NCBI GenBank assembly: GCA_964636325.1
Contig: CAZWRV010000027.1
Coordinates: forward strand, 3,294-67,293
Direction of reading: 5' to 3'
Source of the DNA: CAZWRV01 sp964636325
GTDB taxonomy: Bacteria > Verrucomicrobiota > Lentisphaeria > Victivallales > GWF2-50-93
Length of the DNA stretch: 64,000 bases
Positions 14,908 through 23,930 of this stretch are shown here, piece by piece. The notes beneath the pieces were generated by a model, which had not been told where the DNA came from, ran no database searches, and saw only the letters and a program-made list of their open reading frames with translations. How positions within the stretch are numbered: position 1 is the stretch's first letter; every line of letters begins with the position of its first letter. The position numbers and the translations under genes are program-made.

Positions 14908-15313
14908 ATGCGATTCTTTCAATCTTCACATCTTCCTGCTTGATGCCTTTCGCCTCCATCTCCTTCCTTATAAGTTCCAGAAGGCCCGCCGGTGAAGAAC
15001 CGTCGGTACAGGACAGCCGGAGGACGTTCTTCCTGGAGAAGGCCGAGACCCGGTATTCCTGGCCGGCCATGGTGAAGACGTAGGTTCTCCGCGGATCGCC
15101 TTCGTCATTGGACACTTCCAGCTTCTGGACGTCCGCGCCCCTGATGGCGTTGTCGAGGATTTCATAGAACACGTCCACCTTGGCGGACTTGGGGGTCAGA
15201 TAAATCGTCTGTGAATACGAATAGGTATGGCATGAGAGGAGGGCGGCGCAGATGGCCGCCGGAACTAAGAAGCAGGCAAGAAGCCTGGGTATCTGTGGAT
15301 TTTTCACGCGCAT
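14888..15313 (-). CDS. Lipoprotein, paralogue of the previous gene
   Basis: A 141-residue lipoprotein with signal peptide and lipobox (ICAALLSC). The mature part is a small alpha/beta domain with TIYLTPKSAKVDVFYEIL at its start. The start ATG at 15313 is chosen because the frame upstream is antisense overlap with the glycerate kinase gene. It lies 19 bases after that gene. With the following paralogue it forms a tandem duplicate pair probably anchored in the envelope; the neighbouring lptF makes an envelope role plausible, but nothing more can be said. Confidence 0.65.
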   Translation of the reverse strand: MRVKNPQIPRLLACFLVPAAICAALLSCHTYSYSQTIYLTPKSAKVDVFYEILDNAIRGADVQKLEVSNDEGDPRRTYVFTMAGQEYRVSAFSRKNVLRLSCTDGSSPAGLLELIRKEMEAKGIKQEDVKIERIAYENPIF

Positions 15314-15332
15314 GTTCTCTTTTGAGCCAATT

Positions 15333-16523
15333 TCAAAATACTGTTGGGCGCCGCAAAGTACTTTTCCCCTTTCCTTTCCGGCAACCCATATTGCGAAGCG
15401 CCGAAACCAGGCCGGCGATCTGGGCGCAGGCGTCCGCGAGCAGTTCCGCGGCGTTCGCCGAGGCATGTTCGAGCGTGCAAGGTCCGGGGCATATTGAGAA
15501 TATAGCATGGCATCCGGCATTGTGAAGCTGCCCGAGTGCGCCGGTTCTGGCTCCGCAGACTGCGATGCATGGTACGCCGCGCGCCTTTGCGAATTTCGCG
15601 ACTTCGGCGGGGGCCTTGCCGAAGACTGTCTGGGAATCGATGCGGCCCTCGCCGGTGACTATGAGGTCGGCACCTTTCAGCTTATCGCTCAGGTCTATAA
15701 GATCTAAGACGAGTTCCGCGCCTCTCCTGAGCTTCGCATTGAAGAATGCGGCCATGCCGGCGCCCATTCCGCCGGCGGCGCCTCCGCCCTTTATGGAGGC
15801 GACGTCTGTTCCGAGCTGTTTCTTGATGACGGCCGCGAGGTTTGCGAGCCCCATCTCCAGCTCCTCAACATCAGCCGGGGACGCGCCTTTCTGAGGGGCG
15901 TAAACCCTTGCGGCACCGTCAGGCCCGAGAAGCGGATTTTCGACGTCGCAGACTATTTCAAAGGATATTCCGTGGGCTGGCCCCGTTCCTTCAGGTGCCT
16001 TGATGGCGCGTATGCTGCGCAGTGTTGCACCGCAGGGGACGAGATCGTTCCCGTCCGGATCCAGGAACTTCCATCCGAGTGCGGCCGCCGCGCCGACGCC
16101 GCCGTCGCATGTGGCGCTGCCGCCGATTCCGAGGATGATTTTCCGGACTCCCGATGCGGCCGCATGCCTTATGAGTTCACCGGTCCCCATCGTCGAGGCC
16201 GCCATCGGATTGCGTTCGTCTTCCTTGAGGAGTGCGAGGCCAGAGGCCGTCGCCATTTCGATGACAGCGGTCCGGCCGACGTCCACCAGCGCGAATTCCG
16301 CGGAAACTTTCCTTCCGAGTGGATCCGAGACTTCGGCGGATACGATTCTGCCGCCCATGATTTCGGCGAGGACGTCCACCAGTCCGTCGCCGCCGTCGGA
16401 GACCGGGGCGGCCAGAAGTTCTGCGTCCGGCATCACCCGCCTGAATCCGCGGGCCATGGCGGCCGCGGCGGCCGTCGCGCTCAGCGACCCCTTGAATGCG
16501 TTTGGAGCCAAAACGATCTTCAT
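15333..16523 (-). CDS. Glycerate kinase
   Basis: A 396-residue member of the GarK/GlxK family, which phosphorylates D-glycerate to 2-phosphoglycerate (some members make 3-phosphoglycerate). It opens with IVLAPNAFKGSLSA, then PVSDGGDGLVDVL, MATASGLALL, GTGELIRHA and the nucleotide-binding GIGGSATCDGG; VTGEGRID near the C terminus is also diagnostic. Length is close to the family's usual 375-385. It lies 10 bases after aroA in a six-gene minus operon whose members have no single pathway. Confidence 0.92.
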   Translation of the reverse strand: MKIVLAPNAFKGSLSATAAAAAMARGFRRVMPDAELLAAPVSDGGDGLVDVLAEIMGGRIVSAEVSDPLGRKVSAEFALVDVGRTAVIEMATASGLALLKEDERNPMAASTMGTGELIRHAAASGVRKIILGIGGSATCDGGVGAAAALGWKFLDPDGNDLVPCGATLRSIRAIKAPEGTGPAHGISFEIVCDVENPLLGPDGAARVYAPQKGASPADVEELEMGLANLAAVIKKQLGTDVASIKGGGAAGGMGAGMAAFFNAKLRRGAELVLDLIDLSDKLKGADLIVTGEGRIDSQTVFGKAPAEVAKFAKARGVPCIAVCGARTGALGQLHNAGCHAIFSICPGPCTLEHASANAAELLADACAQIAGLVSALRNMGCRKGKGKSTLRRPTVF

Positions 16524-16533
16524 GGGTGGAAAG

Positions 16534-17805
16534 TCAAACGAATTCGATGTTTGCGCCCAGCCTCCTGAAGTCGTCGTAGAAGGCGGGATAGGTGACGGAT
16601 GCGGACTCGGCCTGGCTTATGGTGCTGTCGCCGTCGGCGCCCATGGCTGCGATCGCGAGCGCCATGGCGATGCGGTGGTCGGCATAGCTTTCCAGGGCGG
16701 CGCCGCGGAGACGGGATTGTGCGACTACCAGGCCGTCCGGAAGTTCTGCGACATCGGCGCCCATCTTTTTAAGCTCGCGTGCCATGCATGCGATCCGGTC
16801 GGTCTCCTTGATCCTGGCCTGGGGGACGTTCCGCAGCGTTGTCCGCCCCTTCGCGAAGCATCCGACTACGGCCATGGCCGGCAGGGCGTCCGGCGTCGCG
16901 TTCATGTCGATGTCTATCCCGGAGAGATCAGCGCCGGGACGGACGACCGTGAAATCCTTCCCCCTTGCGACCTGCATCCCCATCATTTCCAGATACTTGA
17001 ATACTTCCTTGTCGCCCTGCCTGTCGGAGAAGTCGAGATTCTTGATTCTTATCTCCCCGCCGGTGACCGCGGCCGCCGCGAGCGGAAACGTCGCGGTGGA
17101 GAAGTCCGCGGGGATAGTCTTGTCGAAGGCCGCGTATTTCTGTCCGCCGGGAATGCGGAATGCAGACAGCGAGCCGTCGTATTCCATTTTTGTCTTCTGC
17201 GAGGCGAGCCAGTCGAGGGTTATTTCGAGGTATGGCCGTTCATTGAGTCCTGTGACTGATATTTCCGTGTCGGCCTGGGCCAGCGGGGCGGCCATGATCA
17301 GGGCGGTGACGAACTGCGAGGACCGTCCCTCCACGGAAGTCCGTCCGCCCTTCTGGGGGCCTGTGACGGAAAGCGGGCACCTTCCGCCTGTAGACGATGT
17401 TTTCACCCCGAGCTTCTCAAGAGCCGATAGAAGCTGCCCCATCGGCCGGGTCCTCAGGGACGAGTCGCCGTCGAATGAGACGCTGAACGGGCCGAGCGAG
17501 GCCAGAGCGGTGAAAATCCTAAGCGAAGTCCCTGAGTTGCCGAGATCGATGCATCCTTTTTTCGGAGGCCGCAGATTTCCTGAGACGCCGCCGATCTCCC
17601 ATAGTTCTTCCCCTGCGTCGATAGACGCGCCGAGCGCGGCCGCGGCGTCCAGGCTAGACATTGTGTCCCCCGAAAAGAGAGGGCCGCGTATCTTGGAGAC
17701 TCCGTCGGCCATTGCAGCGAACGCGACCGCCCGGATGGTGTGCGACTTGGAGCCGGGGACGGATATCTCGCCGGCGAGCCTGCTTTTTCTGACCAGCGCC
17801 TTCAT
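16534..17805 (-). CDS. aroA: 3-phosphoshikimate 1-carboxyvinyltransferase (EPSP synthase)
   Basis: A 423-residue enzyme joining phosphoenolpyruvate and shikimate 3-phosphate in chorismate synthesis. It begins with the conserved VPGSKSHTIRA, then LGNSGTSLR, DGDSSLRTRPM, the SSQFVTAL segment, and IKETDRIACMARELKKMGA near the C terminus, with a final DHRIAMA. These cover both halves of the inside-out barrel. The start has GAGGA seven bases upstream. It follows lptF by nine bases. No other aro gene is near. Confidence 0.95.
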   Translation of the reverse strand: MKALVRKSRLAGEISVPGSKSHTIRAVAFAAMADGVSKIRGPLFSGDTMSSLDAAAALGASIDAGEELWEIGGVSGNLRPPKKGCIDLGNSGTSLRIFTALASLGPFSVSFDGDSSLRTRPMGQLLSALEKLGVKTSSTGGRCPLSVTGPQKGGRTSVEGRSSQFVTALIMAAPLAQADTEISVTGLNERPYLEITLDWLASQKTKMEYDGSLSAFRIPGGQKYAAFDKTIPADFSTATFPLAAAAVTGGEIRIKNLDFSDRQGDKEVFKYLEMMGMQVARGKDFTVVRPGADLSGIDIDMNATPDALPAMAVVGCFAKGRTTLRNVPQARIKETDRIACMARELKKMGADVAELPDGLVVAQSRLRGAALESYADHRIAMALAIAAMGADGDSTISQAESASVTYPAFYDDFRRLGANIEFV

Positions 17806-17814
17806 GTGGGTTCC

Positions 17815-18909
17815 TCAGCTTCTTGCGATCCGGAAAAGATAATACAGTCCGCCGGCCTGGTATACTACGTTCGGAATCCATAGGAGGAGCTGCGGCTGGA
17901 ATTCGGGCTTGGAGCTGAACGCCTGGAATATCATTATCGAAATGAAGTAGATGCCGGCCAGCATCACGCTGAGGAAGAGGTTTATGGAAGTCTCCCTCCT
18001 GGACGTGCGGATCGCCAGCGGCAGTCCGATCAGGAGGAAGGCCACCGGGGAAAGGCCGAGGGCGATGCGCTTGTTGAGTTCGACCTCCAGATTGGTGGTC
18101 TCCCTCTTTATGCTCCTGTAGAACTTTGTCGTGCCGAAAAGCTCGTTGAGTGGGAGGTAGCCCGGCTTCTCCCTCAGGGAGAGCTCGTTGAACTTCTTGC
18201 CGTAGTTTATTGTGAACTGGAGTTCCTGGCCGTAGGTCCTGCGCGGGGGCTGGCCGGGGTTCTCATAGGCCACGACGTTTGCCTTTTCGAGGATGATCTT
18301 CATGATCTCGCTCTTCTCGTCCACCTCTATCCTGCCGGTGGACGCGTGGATGTCCTGCTGTATGCGCTGGCGGTTCCTGCTGAGCACGTAAACCTGGACT
18401 TCCTTGAGGCCGTTCTCGCCGACGCGGTCGTCGATCATGATGTGCAGGTTCTCGTATTCGATCTGCCTTCCGGGCTCGAGGATGGCGAGAGGGTGCTTGA
18501 CGCCGACGGTCCTGACGAGCAGCCTGCCCTTCGCCGCGAACTCAGGGGCGATCATGAGCTGTAGCCAGAGGCAGAGGCATGTCATCAGGAAGGCTATGAT
18601 TATCGTCGGGGATATTATCTGCAGAATGGAAATGCCGCATGCGCGCATGGCGGTGATCTCGTTGTCCGCCGACATCCTGCCGAAGATGAGCATGACCGAG
18701 ACCAGTATGCTTACGGGCAGGGTGATCGCGAGCGCGGTAGGAAGGATGTAGACAAGGAACATGCAGGCCGATATGACGGGTATGCCCTGCGAGATGTATT
18801 CGAATATCTTGATGAGGTGGACGCCCATCATCCCGAACGTGAGGACGATTATCGCGATCGCTCCGGTCGAGAGGATGCTGCTGGTCACATAGATGTTAAG
18901 AGTCTTCAA
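17815..18909 (-). CDS. LPS export ABC transporter permease LptF/LptG family
   Basis: A 364-residue inner-membrane protein of the YjgP/YjgQ family, one half of the LptB2FG machine that pulls lipopolysaccharide from the inner membrane. Three N-terminal helices (ending near residue 110) and three C-terminal helices frame a periplasmic beta-jellyroll domain. The signatures AITLPVSILVSVMLIFGRMSADNE and ITAMRACGIS are typical. It starts at TTG (18909); the AAGGA ribosome site lies inside the last codons of the upstream gene, three bases away, so translation is coupled. Whether it is LptF or LptG cannot be told; its partner is not in the window. Confidence 0.88.
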   Translation of the reverse strand: MKTLNIYVTSSILSTGAIAIIVLTFGMMGVHLIKIFEYISQGIPVISACMFLVYILPTALAITLPVSILVSVMLIFGRMSADNEITAMRACGISILQIISPTIIIAFLMTCLCLWLQLMIAPEFAAKGRLLVRTVGVKHPLAILEPGRQIEYENLHIMIDDRVGENGLKEVQVYVLSRNRQRIQQDIHASTGRIEVDEKSEIMKIILEKANVVAYENPGQPPRRTYGQELQFTINYGKKFNELSLREKPGYLPLNELFGTTKFYRSIKRETTNLEVELNKRIALGLSPVAFLLIGLPLAIRTSRRETSINLFLSVMLAGIYFISIMIFQAFSSKPEFQPQLLLWIPNVVYQAGGLYYLFRIARS

Positions 18910-18912
18910 GGA

Positions 18913-19413
18913 TCAATCCTTCATGAAAGGGGGTATCTCCTTTGCGCCGCCCTTTCCCTGCTGGTGCGGGTCGTTTCCGCCGGCCGCGCCGCCCTTCTTC
19001 GCGCCCATGCCGGGCTGTCCGCCCTGTCCGCGGGGGGCCATCTCTCCGCCCTGCCCGCGCATTTCCATGTCAATCGCCATCATCGCCTGCATTGGGGCGA
19101 GGCCGTATTTCTTGCTGAAGGCCTTCGCCTTTTCGCGGACTTCGCTGCAGAGCTTGTTGAGTTCCTGGAGATCGGCCTTGAGCTGCTGGAGCTCCTCGTC
19201 GGACAAGTCCTTGAGCTGGGCGGGCGCTCCGCCCATGCCCATTCCCATGCCCATCGGGCCGCCCTGTCCGCCGGGCCCCATCGGCGCGCCATGACCGCCC
19301 TGCCCTCCCATTCCTCCGCCGCCTGGACCGCCGCCCTGGGGCCCCTGCCCTACTATCGATACTGCTGCTATGAGCGCGACGCATAGTCCGGAGATTGCGA
19401 TCACCTTTTTCAT
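18913..19413 (-). CDS. Secreted Gly/Met/Gln-rich protein
   Basis: A 166-residue protein with a signal peptide (KKVIAISGLCVALIAAVSIV). A low-complexity segment rich in Gly, Met, Gln and Pro spans about residues 24-65, with GMGMGMG runs. A helical region (DLSDEELQQLKADLQELNKL) with conserved-looking acidic and Leu residues follows, then another Gly/Gln-rich tail. The layout recalls periplasmic metal-sensing or chaperone-like small proteins of the Spy/CpxP/heavy-metal resistance kind, but this is only a shape comparison. It is the first gene of the lptF-aroA operon. Confidence 0.6.
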   Translation of the reverse strand: MKKVIAISGLCVALIAAVSIVGQGPQGGGPGGGGMGGQGGHGAPMGPGGQGGPMGMGMGMGGAPAQLKDLSDEELQQLKADLQELNKLCSEVREKAKAFSKKYGLAPMQAMMAIDMEMRGQGGEMAPRGQGGQPGMGAKKGGAAGGNDPHQQGKGGAKEIPPFMKD

Positions 19414-19490
19414 TCCAGCCTCCTCCATTGTAACAATTTCAGTGCAAGCTTCGAATATAGCAGTAGTCCGCCCGTTTTTCCAACCGTGCG

Positions 19491-20621
19491 TCAGGACGGC
19501 TTCCTCCGCGAGAAGAACTTGTGCGCATCCTTGAGCTGGCGCGGTATGTTTATTTTCTGCGGGCATTTCTTGAGGCAGTCGCCGCAGGCGGTGCAGGCGT
19601 CGGCCCTCCTCTCCTTGTCCCAAGCCATCGTCCCGATGCCGTAATAGCTTTCGATCGCGCCCTTTTTCAGCCCGTAGACACGGTATCTGTTGTAGCACTC
19701 GAATATCCGGGGGATCGCCACCTTCTGCGGGCATGGCATGCAGTAGTTGCAGCCGGTGCAGTAGAGGTCGGCAATCCTCTTCATCTTGTCCAAGGCATCC
19801 TCCATGATCTTCCTTTCGTCCGCGGAGAAATCTCTGCCGGCCGAAACGATCATGAGGTTTTCATCGAGCTGCTGCATCGTGCTCATCCCTGAGAGGGCGA
19901 CGTCCACGCCGGGATTTGCGAGGACGAAGCGCAGCGCCAGCTCCGGCATCCTTTTTATCCCCGGGACTACGCGGCCCAGGACGCTGCTTGCGTCCGCGAG
20001 CCTCCCGCCGCCGACCGGCCCCATGACGACGATGCCGATGCCCTTGGAATGGGCGTATGCGATCCCTTCCTCGAGCCTGCGGTCAATCAGGTTGTACTGG
20101 AGGGTGATGCATTCGGGGTAGCCTGTGTCGACCAGTTTGAGCAGGCTCTCGTTGCTGTCATGGAAGGAGCAGCATATGTGCCTTATGAGCCCCTGCTCCT
20201 TCGCCTTGATCATCCATTTGGACAATCTGCCCCTTACGGCCTCGTCCCACGATTTCCATGAGATTCCGTGGTGGTTGTATATGTCTATGTAGCTTGTCCT
20301 GAGGCGTTCGAGGCTGTCCTCAAGATTCTTCCACCACTCCTTCTCGCTCTCTCCGTAGTTCGGATTCTTCGTGGAGAGGACGACCTTGCGGCGGATATTT
20401 CCAAAGGCCTCGCCGAGGACGCGCTGGCTGTCGCCCGAGCAGTAGCCGACGGCCGTGTCGAAGTAGTTCACCCCCTGCTCCAGGGCGCGCATGAGCATCG
20501 GGATGGCAAGATCCCTGTCGACATGCATCTTCTCGGCCTCGCCCTTCATTGGAAGGCGCATGCAGCCGAATCCAAGCCTTGAAACCTGAAGCCCTGTCCT
20601 GCCCAGCGGAACATATTTCAT
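19491..20621 (-). CDS. Aldo/keto reductase with C-terminal ferredoxin domain
   Basis: A 376-residue protein. The N-terminal TIM barrel shows GRTGLQVSRLGFGCMRLP, YFDTAVGYCSGDSQRVLGEA, the catalytic-type STKNPNY, and YNHHGIS. The C-terminal part has a 4Fe-4S set, CTGCNYCMPCP, and a second set CTACGDCLKKCP, so two clusters are likely. This architecture is common in anaerobes, where the enzyme is thought to use reduced ferredoxin or related carriers rather than NADPH alone. Substrate unknown. A GGGGGGA ribosome site precedes the ATG. It stands alone between the Gly-rich gene and the phosphate transporter gene. Confidence 0.87.
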   Translation of the reverse strand: MKYVPLGRTGLQVSRLGFGCMRLPMKGEAEKMHVDRDLAIPMLMRALEQGVNYFDTAVGYCSGDSQRVLGEAFGNIRRKVVLSTKNPNYGESEKEWWKNLEDSLERLRTSYIDIYNHHGISWKSWDEAVRGRLSKWMIKAKEQGLIRHICCSFHDSNESLLKLVDTGYPECITLQYNLIDRRLEEGIAYAHSKGIGIVVMGPVGGGRLADASSVLGRVVPGIKRMPELALRFVLANPGVDVALSGMSTMQQLDENLMIVSAGRDFSADERKIMEDALDKMKRIADLYCTGCNYCMPCPQKVAIPRIFECYNRYRVYGLKKGAIESYYGIGTMAWDKERRADACTACGDCLKKCPQKINIPRQLKDAHKFFSRRKPS

Positions 20622-20685
20622 ACAAATCCCCCCTTTTTCAGAATATTGAGAAACAAGAGTCAGCCGTATTCAAAACGCCAATGCT

Positions 20686-22302
20686 TCACCTTGAACGTGC
20701 ATGAGGTCGGCCGTCGGCAGGATAGCTTCCGCCTGCGTGAAGCTCGGCCTGCTTGCGCAGGCTCTTGGCGAACTTGTGCAGGACGGTGACGCAGTCGGCG
20801 AACCTCCCCGCCGCCTGGGCGAACTCCTGGGTTCGCGCGGCGCTCTCCAAAGAGTGGGCGGCGCCGGCATGAGGCCCTGATTTCGACGTCTCTTCTATGA
20901 ATGCCTCGATTTGCTCCGGGTTGAGGGATCTGGCCATGGATTCGAGCGATTCCAAAAGGCTTGACATGGCAGCTACAAGCTTCCGGGACTCATCCAGCTC
21001 CTCCTTGTCGTCCAGTTCAAGAAGGCTTTCCTTGAAGGAGCAGACGGACTCTTCGACGAAGCGCAGCATGACCAGCTCGGTCCTGGCCAGATGGATGCGC
21101 TCCGACTCTCCGCGCGTCAGGTTCCTGCCTGCCGACAGCCTGCATATGAACGCGTCTATAGAGTCATGGAGCCTGTTGAAATCATCCAACCCCTCTAGCG
21201 GATCGGCTCCGGGGAACCTGCCCCGGATCATGGCAAGCAGCCTGGAGTTCTCCATGGCGATCACGTCTGGGGCGGTAGAGGGGTCCTTGAGAACCTGGCT
21301 GTTGAGGTATCTGAGCTTTGCGGGATCGTCGTCGGCCCTGTCGGGGATAATGCGTTCAAGCAGCTCCCCCGCCTTTTTCGTGAAGGGACAGAGGGCTATG
21401 GCCGGGATCGCGTTGGACATCAGGAAGACCGCCGTGAGCTGCATGTCCCTTTCCCTGAAAAGAAGCTTAGACAGGGCGAGTACAAGAGGAATGCCAGTAA
21501 GCTTCTCGCAGAAGTACAGCAGGGACATTAGCAGTCCGCTCCAAATCACGAAGACGTCCTCGAAGCGCACCAGGCGCACCGACCCGCGGTCGAGCCCCAT
21601 CGAAAGAATGATGCGCAGGAACAGGGAGCCCAGATTTGTCCCGTAGATCAGCATGACGGCGGAGTCGTCCAAGTGTATTCCCGCATTCGCGAGTGCGATG
21701 ACGACCATCGCCGCGCCAGTGTTGGACTGCAGGAGTGCCGCGGCGGCCATTCCGGCCAGGAACGCCAGGCTCGGAGCCGAAGACATCGCCTCGATTATGC
21801 CGGTGAAACGCGGATCCGCGCAAAGCGGCCTCGCTCCGCCGCCGATTGTCTGAAGGCCATAAAGGACAAGGCAGAGCCCTAGGACAGACATGAATATTAT
21901 GTGCCTCCTGCCGTTCTTGATCAGTCCGGCGGCCACTCCGGCCGCGCCGACCATGAAGCTCACGACAGGATTTATCGGAAGCGTGGCCACAAATGCCAGC
22001 GCCGTAAGGCCGACGTTGCACCAGAGTATGACCTGAAGCGAAGCCTGATAGCTGGCGAGGCCGGCCTTGCGCATGCTCGCGAGGATGAATGTCACAGCCG
22101 TCGCGCTCTGCATGAGGGCCCCCGCCGAAATTCCGACAGCCAGCCGTGAAAAAGGGTTTGCGGTCCAATGCTGGAAGAGATGCCTGAATCCGCCGGAAGC
22201 AAGCCGTCTGAGCCCGTCGCCAGTAAGCTGCATGCCGAGGAAGAAGAGCCCCAGTCCCAGCACCAGTGTGTTCAAGGTCGCAAGACCCGCAGGTGAATGC
22301 AT
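20686..22302 (-). CDS. Na/Pi cotransporter family protein with PhoU-like domain
   Basis: A 538-residue membrane protein. The membrane part has the inverted repeat pattern of the NptA/YjbB family, with two Gln-Ser motifs: QSATAVTFIL near residue 66 and QSNTGAAMVV near 190. About eight helices are visible. From about residue 340 the chain is soluble and helical, resembling PhoU helices that respond to phosphate status. It likely moves phosphate with sodium. No pst or pho genes are adjacent. The stop lies 65 bases from the upstream AKR start, so it may be separately expressed. Confidence 0.85.
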   Translation of the reverse strand: MHSPAGLATLNTLVLGLGLFFLGMQLTGDGLRRLASGGFRHLFQHWTANPFSRLAVGISAGALMQSATAVTFILASMRKAGLASYQASLQVILWCNVGLTALAFVATLPINPVVSFMVGAAGVAAGLIKNGRRHIIFMSVLGLCLVLYGLQTIGGGARPLCADPRFTGIIEAMSSAPSLAFLAGMAAAALLQSNTGAAMVVIALANAGIHLDDSAVMLIYGTNLGSLFLRIILSMGLDRGSVRLVRFEDVFVIWSGLLMSLLYFCEKLTGIPLVLALSKLLFRERDMQLTAVFLMSNAIPAIALCPFTKKAGELLERIIPDRADDDPAKLRYLNSQVLKDPSTAPDVIAMENSRLLAMIRGRFPGADPLEGLDDFNRLHDSIDAFICRLSAGRNLTRGESERIHLARTELVMLRFVEESVCSFKESLLELDDKEELDESRKLVAAMSSLLESLESMARSLNPEQIEAFIEETSKSGPHAGAAHSLESAARTQEFAQAAGRFADCVTVLHKFAKSLRKQAELHAGGSYPADGRPHARSR

Positions 22303-22386
22303 ATGGCTCCCATGGGAGTTATCGGCGAACCGCAGTACGGCGGGAGGAATAAGCCACCCTTGAAATATCTGCAGACACCTGCCGTT

Positions 22387-23742
22387 TCACTTCTCTCCGA
22401 TGCAATATAGGCTCCTGAAACCGCGGATGAATATGTCGCTGCCCGCCACGGCGGGAGATGCGATTATTCCGTCCTCGAGCTTGTTGATTGAGACAACTTC
22501 GAACTTGGAGCCGAGCTTCAGGACAGCCGTAACGCCGTTCTTGCCGGGGACGTAGAGGCGTCCGCCGGCCGCGACCGGCGACGCGAACACGACAGGCGCG
22601 CCGGGAAGCTTCTCGGCATAATGGATTTTGCCGGTCGCGGCCTCGGCGCATGTCAGGAACCCCTCGTTCACCTTGATGTAATACAGGAGGCCGCCGCTGA
22701 GCACCGGCGACGGGACGTAAGGCGTGTTGGCCTTGGCGGACCATGCTACGGCCTCGGTCTTGGCGGACAGATCCCCCGACGCTGCGGATAGCTTTACTGC
22801 GATGAGGGCGGCGCCGCGGAACCCGCTCATGCAGAACACGAGGTTTCCGTCCGAGACCGGGCACGGAATCACATTGCCGGTCATGCCGCCTATTTCCCAA
22901 AGCAGCTTGCCGTCCGCCGGATCATAGCTGCGTATCCTCTTGGTCGCGGGGACCACCAGCTGCGCCCTCCCTTCATGGCGGATCAGCAGCGGCGTCGCCC
23001 ATGAAGTCGCCTCGTCGCGGGCGACCCGCCATTTCTCGTCTCCGGACTTCCTGTCCAAGGCCACTATGAAAGAGGCCCCTTCGAAGTCCTGGTTGATTAT
23101 GAGGGGGTCGCCGCAGAGGACCGGCGAGACTCCTTCGCCGAAGTTGGCCTTGGTCTTGAATGCGCCGAGGTTCTTCGACCATTTGACTTCGCCGTCAAGC
23201 GTCATCGCATAGAGCCCGTATGAGCCGAAATATGCGTAGAGAAGCTCGCCGTCGGTGGCGGGGGAGCCGGAAGCCCAGCTTCCGTCGGCATGCGTTCCGG
23301 CGAGCGGCGCCTGCTCCAGCACCGTCTTCTGCCAAAGGGTTTTCCCGTCAGCCCTGTCCAGGGCGATTACCATGAACTGGAGGATTTTGTCGGGGGCATG
23401 CGCCTCCTTGCGTGCGAACTCGGGAATATCGGCCATGGCCGCCTTCACCTTATCCGGATCTGCAGCCTTGTCGGTAGGGACTGCTGTCGTGATGAAAATC
23501 CTGTCTTTCCAGATAATCGGGGACGAGCGGCCCGAGCCGGGGACGGCGATCTTCCACCTGATGTTCTTCTGCTCCGACCATTCGGACGGCGGATTGGCTT
23601 CCGGGAGGGCCTCGCCGGTCGCGAACGGGCCGCGCCACTGCGCCCAGTCGGCGGACGGCGCCTGGGTAGAATCCGCAGCCGCCACGCCGGGCGCAAAAAC
23701 AGACAGGGCCGATACTGCCCAGGCAAGGCTTCTGAAATACAT
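22387..23742 (-). CDS. Exported PQQ-like beta-propeller protein
   Basis: A 451-residue protein with a signal peptide (YFRSLAWAVSALSVFAPGVAAA) and an eight-bladed WD/PQQ-type propeller. WAQWRGPFATG at the N terminus is the common start of PQQ-like repeat proteins in planctomycetes and relatives. Blade motifs include GKTLWQKTV, GEVKWSKNLG, GDEKWRVA and GKLLWEIGG. No PQQ ligands or enzyme residues can be identified, so I treat it as a binding or scaffold protein (BamB-like fold) of unknown role. GAGGTG precedes the ATG at 23742. It is divergent from asnA with about 190 bases between. Confidence 0.78.
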   Translation of the reverse strand: MYFRSLAWAVSALSVFAPGVAAADSTQAPSADWAQWRGPFATGEALPEANPPSEWSEQKNIRWKIAVPGSGRSSPIIWKDRIFITTAVPTDKAADPDKVKAAMADIPEFARKEAHAPDKILQFMVIALDRADGKTLWQKTVLEQAPLAGTHADGSWASGSPATDGELLYAYFGSYGLYAMTLDGEVKWSKNLGAFKTKANFGEGVSPVLCGDPLIINQDFEGASFIVALDRKSGDEKWRVARDEATSWATPLLIRHEGRAQLVVPATKRIRSYDPADGKLLWEIGGMTGNVIPCPVSDGNLVFCMSGFRGAALIAVKLSAASGDLSAKTEAVAWSAKANTPYVPSPVLSGGLLYYIKVNEGFLTCAEAATGKIHYAEKLPGAPVVFASPVAAGGRLYVPGKNGVTAVLKLGSKFEVVSINKLEDGIIASPAVAGSDIFIRGFRSLYCIGEK

Positions 23743-23930
23743 GGTGCACCTCATATATTTTAATAACCCGGCTGACGGACATGGATAAATTACCCATTGG
23801 CACTGGGATTATCAAGCGGATATCCGAGGAAAAGAACTCCTGGCCGCTCTTGAAAAAGGGAAGAGACGTGAGATTCTGTATGGACTGCTACAATATTTCA
23901 ATACTTCAAACAACAGCTCGGAGGATGGAT

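Noticed and set aside
16000..17259. Long plus-strand frame over aroA and glycerate kinase
   Set aside because: Shadow of two well-recognised minus-strand genes; no protein character.
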